A stretch of DNA of 64,000 nt from NCBI RefSeq assembly GCF_015356865.1, contig NZ_JAAFZA010000015.1, positions 1-64,000 on the forward strand, read 5' to 3'. The position numbers and the translations under genes are program-made. Shown here one piece after another: positions 59,482 through 64,000 of the stretch. This stretch comes from Catenulispora pinisilvae (GTDB taxonomy: Bacteria > Actinomycetota > Actinomycetes > Streptomycetales > Catenulisporaceae). The notes under the pieces are model-generated. The model did not search any database and was not told the origin of the DNA. It saw only the letters and a program-made list of their open reading frames with translations. Positions within the stretch are counted from its first letter, which is position 1, and the number at the start of each line of letters is the position of its first letter.

Positions 59482-62097
59482 CTACTCCCTCAGCCCGATG
59501 GCCTCGACCGGCCGGGCCCGCAGTGCCAGCCGGGTGGGGATCAGAACCGCGGCGGCCGCCAGGGCCGATGTCGCGGCGACGATCGCCAGGTAGAGCAGTG
59601 GCGGTATCGAGGGAACCGGCGATCCGGTCAGGCCGAGGCTGACCATTGTCAGCGGCAGCATCGGCACCAGCGTGCCGACGGCCACCGCGATGAGGACCAC
59701 CAGCAGGGTCTCGGTCCTCATCATCCGCAGCACCTGGGCCGGGGTGGCGCCGACCAGCCGCAGCAGCGCGAACTCCCGGGCCCGGGACAAGGTGGTCATC
59801 ACCAGGGTGTTGGCGACGGCGACCGCGATGTAGCCGAAGATCAGCAGCAGCGGTATGGCGCTGCCGACCAGGCCGGCCGTCGCGGTGCGCTGTTGGGCCG
59901 CGGACAGGCCGCCTTTGTCCTGGACGTGCAGGCCCGGGTAGCGGGTGCTCAGGGCCTTGAGTTCGGCGAGGGCGGCCTTGCGGTCGGCGCCGGGCTGGAG
60001 CCGGACCAGTATCGAGTCGTACAACCGGTGCGAGCTGTGCCGCAGCAAGGTCTGCGCGGACAGGGTGATGTCGCCGAATCCCAGGCCGCGCTGGTAGGTC
60101 GCGACCACCTGCGGCTGGATCGTCTGCCCGTCGGGCAGGTGGATCCGCACGGTGCCGCCGACCCGGGTGCCGAGCGTCGCGGCCGCGCCGTCGCTGATCG
60201 CCGCGGTGGTCTCGGACAGCCGGCTCAGGTCGCCGCCGGTGACATCCAGGTCGAGAACCTGGCCGAGGATATGGCCGAGAGCCTGGTCGGGCCCGTCGGT
60301 CGCCGGCCCGTCGGTCGTCAGCCCTTCGGCCTGGTAGTCGAAGACCTCTGGATCGCCGAGCATCTTCACCGACGAGTACAGGTCGACCCGGACCACCCCG
60401 GCGACGGCGGCGACGCCCGGCAGCGCCCGGACATCGGCGACTGCGTCGGTCGGCAGGCCGCCGGCGTCGCCGGTCAGCGTGTAGTCGGCGAGGACCCCGG
60501 CGCGGGCCTGATCGTTCGCGGCCGCCGCGGTGGTGGTCGGGATGAACAGCTGGAGCGAGGCGAAACCGATCGCCAGGATCAGGGGGCCGATACCGGCGGC
60601 CAGGCGGCGGGCGTTGGCCCGGGTGTTGGCGACGGCCAGGTAGCCGAGGTTGCCGAAGCGGCGTCGGAACGGCGCGGCCAGCAGCCGGGTCGCGCGGGCC
60701 ACGAGCGGCGGCGCCAGCATGAGGAACGCGATCACCATGATCAGGCCGCCGCTGCCGGCTCCGGCCACGGCGAAGATGCTGCCGAAGAACAGCGGCAGCA
60801 GCGAGGCGGCGGCACCGAGGACCAGCAGCACGGTCCCGAATACGACGCGGGCCCGGCCCAGGCCCGGCTGTTCGGTGGCGGCCTGGCTCAGGGCCTCCAC
60901 CGGCCGGATCGCGACGACGCGGCGGGCCACCGCGAACCCCGCGGCCTGCGCGGTGACCACCCCGATGGCGACCGCCGCGGCCATGGGGATCGGGCCGTAG
61001 GAGAACACGAAGTCCTGCGGGAGGACGCCGATCACCGACAGCGCGCCGCGCAGCGCCTCGGCCGCCAGCACGCCGGGCGGACAGCCCAGCAGCGAGCCGG
61101 TCAGCGCCACCACCAGCACCTCGCCGGCGATCATCTTGTGGATCTGTTTCGGGGTGGCACCGATCGCCCGCAGCAACGCCAGTTCGCGGCGCCGCTGGTG
61201 AACGCCCAACGCCAGGGTGCTGCCGACCACCAGCATGGTGATCAGCACGACGGTGCCGCCGAGCGATCCGGCCAGCACCTTCAGGGTGCCGCGGGCCGAG
61301 GCGACGTCGGGGTTCTCGGCGCTGCTGCGTCCGGCGCCGATATGGGAGCTGACGCCGGCGCCTTTGAGCGCGGCGTCGATGCGGTCGTCGAGCTTGCCGG
61401 AGTCGGTGCCCGGCGTCGCGAGCACGCCGATCGCCGAGACCTGGTCGGCGCGGCCGAACAGGGTGGTGGCCGTGGCGTCGGTGAAGAAGATCGGCGGGGT
61501 TCGCAGGGCTCCACCGGCGCCGGTGTATTTCACGGTGCCGACGACGGTGTAAGGGCTCGCCGCCCGCGTCGAAGCGATGCGGACGGTGTCCCCGAGCTTC
61601 GCCTTCGCCCGGTCGGCGACGGATTGTTCGAGCACGATCTCCTCGGGACGCCGCGGTTCCCGGCCGCTGAGCGTGAACGGCCCGAGCGCGGCGCTGCTCC
61701 AGTTCGCGCCGAGGGAGCGCCGGTCGTCGGCGCCGGTGACGAGTCGGCCGTCGGTGCCGACGACCTGCGCCGGGAAACTGACGACGGCGACGGCGCGCGC
61801 CACGCCGTCGGTGTGCGCGACCGTGCCGATCAGGTCGGCCGGGACCGCGACCGGGTCGGTCAGCGGCTTGGTCTTGCTCTTCTTCCCCTCGTGCACCGTG
61901 ACGGACTGCTTGCCGCTGATCACGACCGAGGCGTCGGCATAGCGCTGCACCGGGACGCCGTCGCCGATGCCGGACTGCAGGATGATCCCGAAAGCGGTGA
62001 TCAGCATCGAGGCCCCGAGCAGCGCGACGAAGGCGCCGACGAACCCTGCTTTACGTTCCCGGACGGTCTGCAGCACGAGTCGGAACACGGCTACCAC
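59482..62097 (-). CDS. FtsX/MacB-type ABC transporter permease with two FtsX modules
   Basis: This 871-residue protein has an N-terminal helix (LGASMLITAFGIILQ), a large extracytoplasmic region, a first FtsX core near 290-400 (HQRRRELALLRAIGATPKQI), a central helix pair, a second periplasmic region, and a C-terminal FtsX core (SRAREFALLRLVGATPAQVLRMM). This ten-helix layout is usual for actinomycete MacB-like permeases working with a LolD/MacB ATPase. It overlaps the ATPase gene by 7 bp. Such pairs act mechanically, exporting peptides or lipoproteins or resisting envelope-active antibiotics. Confidence 0.9.
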   Translation of the reverse strand: MVAVFRLVLQTVRERKAGFVGAFVALLGASMLITAFGIILQSGIGDGVPVQRYADASVVISGKQSVTVHEGKKSKTKPLTDPVAVPADLIGTVAHTDGVARAVAVVSFPAQVVGTDGRLVTGADDRRSLGANWSSAALGPFTLSGREPRRPEEIVLEQSVADRAKAKLGDTVRIASTRAASPYTVVGTVKYTGAGGALRTPPIFFTDATATTLFGRADQVSAIGVLATPGTDSGKLDDRIDAALKGAGVSSHIGAGRSSAENPDVASARGTLKVLAGSLGGTVVLITMLVVGSTLALGVHQRRRELALLRAIGATPKQIHKMIAGEVLVVALTGSLLGCPPGVLAAEALRGALSVIGVLPQDFVFSYGPIPMAAAVAIGVVTAQAAGFAVARRVVAIRPVEALSQAATEQPGLGRARVVFGTVLLVLGAAASLLPLFFGSIFAVAGAGSGGLIMVIAFLMLAPPLVARATRLLAAPFRRRFGNLGYLAVANTRANARRLAAGIGPLILAIGFASLQLFIPTTTAAAANDQARAGVLADYTLTGDAGGLPTDAVADVRALPGVAAVAGVVRVDLYSSVKMLGDPEVFDYQAEGLTTDGPATDGPDQALGHILGQVLDLDVTGGDLSRLSETTAAISDGAAATLGTRVGGTVRIHLPDGQTIQPQVVATYQRGLGFGDITLSAQTLLRHSSHRLYDSILVRLQPGADRKAALAELKALSTRYPGLHVQDKGGLSAAQQRTATAGLVGSAIPLLLIFGYIAVAVANTLVMTTLSRAREFALLRLVGATPAQVLRMMRTETLLVVLIAVAVGTLVPMLPLTMVSLGLTGSPVPSIPPLLYLAIVAATSALAAAAVLIPTRLALRARPVEAIGLRE

Positions 62098-62858
62098 TGC
62101 CCCAGCGAGGTCATCCGCTCGGCGACGCTGTCCGCGGTGGGCCGCGTGAGCTCCTGCGCGTAGCGGCCGTCGGCGAGGAACACCACGCGGTGCGCGTGGG
62201 AGGCGGCGACCGGGTCGTGGGTCACCATGACCACGGTCTGGCCGAGGTCGTCGACGACGTCCCGAAGCAGCTGCAAGACCTGCCGCGCGGTGCGGGTGTC
62301 CAGGGCACCGGTCGGTTCGTCGGCGAACACCACCTCCGGCCGGGCCGCCAGCGCCCGCGCGATGGCGACCCGCTGCTGTTGGCCGCCGGAGAGCTCGGCG
62401 GGCTTGTGGTGCATCCGGTCGGCGAGCCCGACCCGCTCGGCCACCTCGTGCAGCCAGGACCGGTCCGGGCGGCGGTCGGCGAGCATCAGCGGCAGCGTGA
62501 TGTTGTCGGCGACCGACAGCGCCGTCATCAGGTTGTAGGACTGGAACACGAACCCGACGCGCTCGCGGCGCAGCAGCGTCAGCTCCACTTCGCTGAGCGA
62601 GGCCAGATCGGTGCCGCCGAGGACCACCGAGCCGGCATCCGGCCGGTCGAGTCCGGCCGCGCAGTGCAGGAACGTGCTCTTGCCGGCCCCGGACGGGCCC
62701 ATCACCGCGGTGAACGTCCCCCGGGCGAAATCGAGCGTCAGGCCGCGCAGCGCCGGGACCGCGCCGGCCCCCTTGCCGTAGGTCTTGCGGACGCCGTCCA
62801 GGCGCACCACCGGATCCTGTTCTGTACTGGTCACGATTTCTGTACTGGTCACGATCAT
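62091..62858 (-). CDS. MacB/LolD-type ABC transporter ATPase
   Basis: This 255-residue protein has Walker A GPSGAGKSTFLHCAAGLD, signature LSGGQQQRVAIARAL, Walker B VVFADEPTGALD and the switch VMVTHDPVAASHAHRVVFL. It is stop/start coupled to the FtsX permease. The N-terminus has an exact 18-bp duplication (IVTSTE twice), which leaves ATG 62858 or the internal GTG codons as possible starts. It is divergent from a sensor kinase gene, an arrangement seen where a two-component system controls the transporter. Confidence 0.92.
   Translation of the reverse strand: MIVTSTEIVTSTEQDPVVRLDGVRKTYGKGAGAVPALRGLTLDFARGTFTAVMGPSGAGKSTFLHCAAGLDRPDAGSVVLGGTDLASLSEVELTLLRRERVGFVFQSYNLMTALSVADNITLPLMLADRRPDRSWLHEVAERVGLADRMHHKPAELSGGQQQRVAIARALAARPEVVFADEPTGALDTRTARQVLQLLRDVVDDLGQTVVMVTHDPVAASHAHRVVFLADGRYAQELTRPTADSVAERMTSLGQW
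62820..62855 (-). repeat. Exact 18-bp tandem duplication at the start of the ATPase gene
   Basis: Two identical 18-bp copies (62820-62837 and 62838-62855) lie directly after the ATG at 62856-62858. Each copy contains an in-frame GTG that could also serve as start. Confidence 0.97.
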
Positions 62859-62979
62859 GAAGGTACGTTCGCGGCGGCGCGCCGAACCAGGGTGTGGACT
62901 GGAGACTTCCTGGTGCAGAAAACTGCTACCCGCCTGCGACTACCCGCCCCCGACCTGCGGTGTGGGTAGGCTGATCACG

Positions 62980-64000
62980 ATGCTTGAGCAGTGGGTCCGC
63001 CAGACCGCGGCCCGTTTCCCGCCGATGGCCGGCTACGTGCTGCTGTGCCTGGGTACCGGGCTGGCGGGGTTGGTGCTGCTCGCGCTGACCGCCGCGGTCT
63101 GCGTGCTCTGTCTGGTGGGGACCGGCTTCCTCGTGCTGCCCGCGACGCTGCGGGTCGTGGCCCGGTACGCGCAGTTCCACCGCCGCCGGGTGGGGAGGTT
63201 GCTCGGCGTCCAGGTGCGCACCGCGTACCAGGGCGTGCCGGACGGCTCCGCGATCCCGCCGAAGCCCTCGCTGCGCGACCCGGCGGTCCGCAAGGATCTG
63301 CTCTGGCTGCTGTGCCACAGCGTCCCCGGCACGGCTTTGTGCGTGCTGGCGCTGGTCGTGTGCGGCCACGCGGTGAACTGGCTCACCGCGCCGCTGTGGT
63401 GGCTGCTGCTGCCCGCGCAGCGCGACCGCATCATCTTGCTGACGGTCGACTCGTGGTGGAAGGCGCTGGCCGCGGTGGTCGTCGGCGTCGGCTACGCGTT
63501 CGTGGCGATGGCGCTGATGCGGCCGCTGGCGCTGCTGCACGCGCACGCCTCCCGCCGGCTGCTGACCGCGCGGGCCCGAACTGGCCTGGCCGAGCGCGTC
63601 CGGGCCCTGACCGTCAGCCGCGCCGAGGCCCTGGACGCCCATGACGCCGAGCTGCGCCGCATCGAGCGAGACCTGCACGACGGCGCGCAGGCCGACATCG
63701 TCGCGGTCTCGCTGCGGCTGGGCATGATCCGCCGGGCCCTGGACCGCCGTCCCGAGCAGGTCCCCGAGCTGGTGGACGTCGCCCAGCAGCAGGCTGAGAA
63801 GGCCTTGGACGCCCTGCGGCAGCTGGTCCGCGGCATCTATCCGCCGGTGCTCGCCGACCGGGGGCTGGTCGAGGCGGTGCGGGCCCTGGCCGCGTTGTGC
63901 GCGGTGCCGACCCGGACCGACTTCGGGCCGGCCGGGGCGGCTCCGCCACCGCGCGCGCCGGCGGCAGCCGAGGCGGCGGCGTACTTCGTGGTCTCCGAGG
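62980..64000 (+). CDS. Sensor histidine kinase (NarL-type HisKA_3), 3' truncated by the window
   Basis: The frame from ATG 62980 runs to the window edge (340 codons). It has N-terminal membrane helices (YVLLCLGTGLAGLVLLALTA) and further helices (LCVLALVVCGHAVN; AVVVGVGYAFVAMAL), giving a sensor layout seen in actinomycete kinases of this type, then the dimerisation/phosphoacceptor region RIERDLHDGAQADIVAVS (histidine in RDLHDGAQ) and the following LRQLVRGIYPPVLADRGL. The HATPase domain is only partly inside. A response regulator gene is expected to the right. It is divergent from the MacB/FtsX genes, so it may sense stress and control the transporter. Confidence 0.88.
   Translation, partial: MLEQWVRQTAARFPPMAGYVLLCLGTGLAGLVLLALTAAVCVLCLVGTGFLVLPATLRVVARYAQFHRRRVGRLLGVQVRTAYQGVPDGSAIPPKPSLRDPAVRKDLLWLLCHSVPGTALCVLALVVCGHAVNWLTAPLWWLLLPAQRDRIILLTVDSWWKALAAVVVGVGYAFVAMALMRPLALLHAHASRRLLTARARTGLAERVRALTVSRAEALDAHDAELRRIERDLHDGAQADIVAVSLRLGMIRRALDRRPEQVPELVDVAQQQAEKALDALRQLVRGIYPPVLADRGLVEAVRALAALCAVPTRTDFGPAGAAPPPRAPAAAEAAAYFVVSE

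Noticed and set aside
59893-62163. Plus-strand 756-codon frame opposite the FtsX permease
   Set aside because: Gln/Arg/Gly-rich without membrane or domain structure; the minus strand encodes a standard FtsX protein.

Overview
This window is high-GC actinomycete DNA, from Streptomyces or a related antibiotic-producing order. The signs are the third-position GC bias, an antibiotic pathway with SARP and LuxR-type regulators, TTA leucine codons in a few regulated genes, a DUF4193 protein, and DmdR/IdeR-type iron boxes. The sequence alone does not fix the genus. No rRNA, tRNA, CRISPR array, intact transposase or phage gene was seen.

Bases 1-26410 hold most of a prodiginine (red tripyrrole pigment) biosynthetic cluster that closely follows the Streptomyces coelicolor red cluster: redN (cut by the left edge), redM, a redL-redK fusion, redJ, redI, redH, redG, then a TetR gene, redX, redW, redY, an MMPL transporter, redZ and a convergent SARP gene (redD-like). 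RedM, RedW, RedX and RedN would make the bipyrrole half from proline, malonate and serine. The giant RedL-K protein would make the 2-alkylpyrrole half from a free fatty acid, malonyl-CoA and glycine. RedI methylates, RedH joins the halves and the Rieske enzyme RedG cyclises the alkyl chain. The proline carrier protein (redO) and the fatty-acid genes redP/Q/R are not in the window and should lie to the left. Unusual points are the RedL-RedK fusion, an extra carrier-like domain without its serine, an embedded TetR gene with tandem operator-like repeats, the MMPL transporter, a leader ORF coupled to redZ, and TTA codons in redD and redW.

Bases 26411-31850 are gene-poor. They contain a conserved hypothetical gene, a DUF4193 gene, a DUF885 metallohydrolase-like gene, and decayed remnants of a manganese-efflux (MntP-like) gene and a Tat-exported peptidoglycan-binding protein.

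Bases 31900-40880 form an iron/siderophore acquisition locus on the minus strand: two FecCD permeases, an ATPase, a binding lipoprotein and a pair of exporter-fold ABC half-transporters with asymmetric nucleotide sites, under a perfect 30-bp iron-box palindrome. A second binding lipoprotein has its own iron box.

Bases 40996-46482 carry small accessory genes: two hypotheticals, an Imm32-like protein, an MFS pump coupled to a secreted protein, a methyltransferase and a DUF4240-like protein. Bases 46853-51540 encode two secreted surface proteins, a beta-helix protein with a near-identical 122-residue C-terminal duplication and a protein with three cell-wall-binding repeats, convergent on a perfect hairpin. 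Bases 51919-55837 hold a double AsnC/Lrp regulator divergent from an M20 amidohydrolase-MFS pair. Bases 55883-59409 hold an acyl-CoA dehydrogenase and acyl-CoA ligase divergent from a TetR gene. Bases 59482-64000 hold a MacB/FtsX-type ABC transporter divergent from a sensor histidine kinase cut by the right edge. Short tandem in-frame duplications recur across the whole window.
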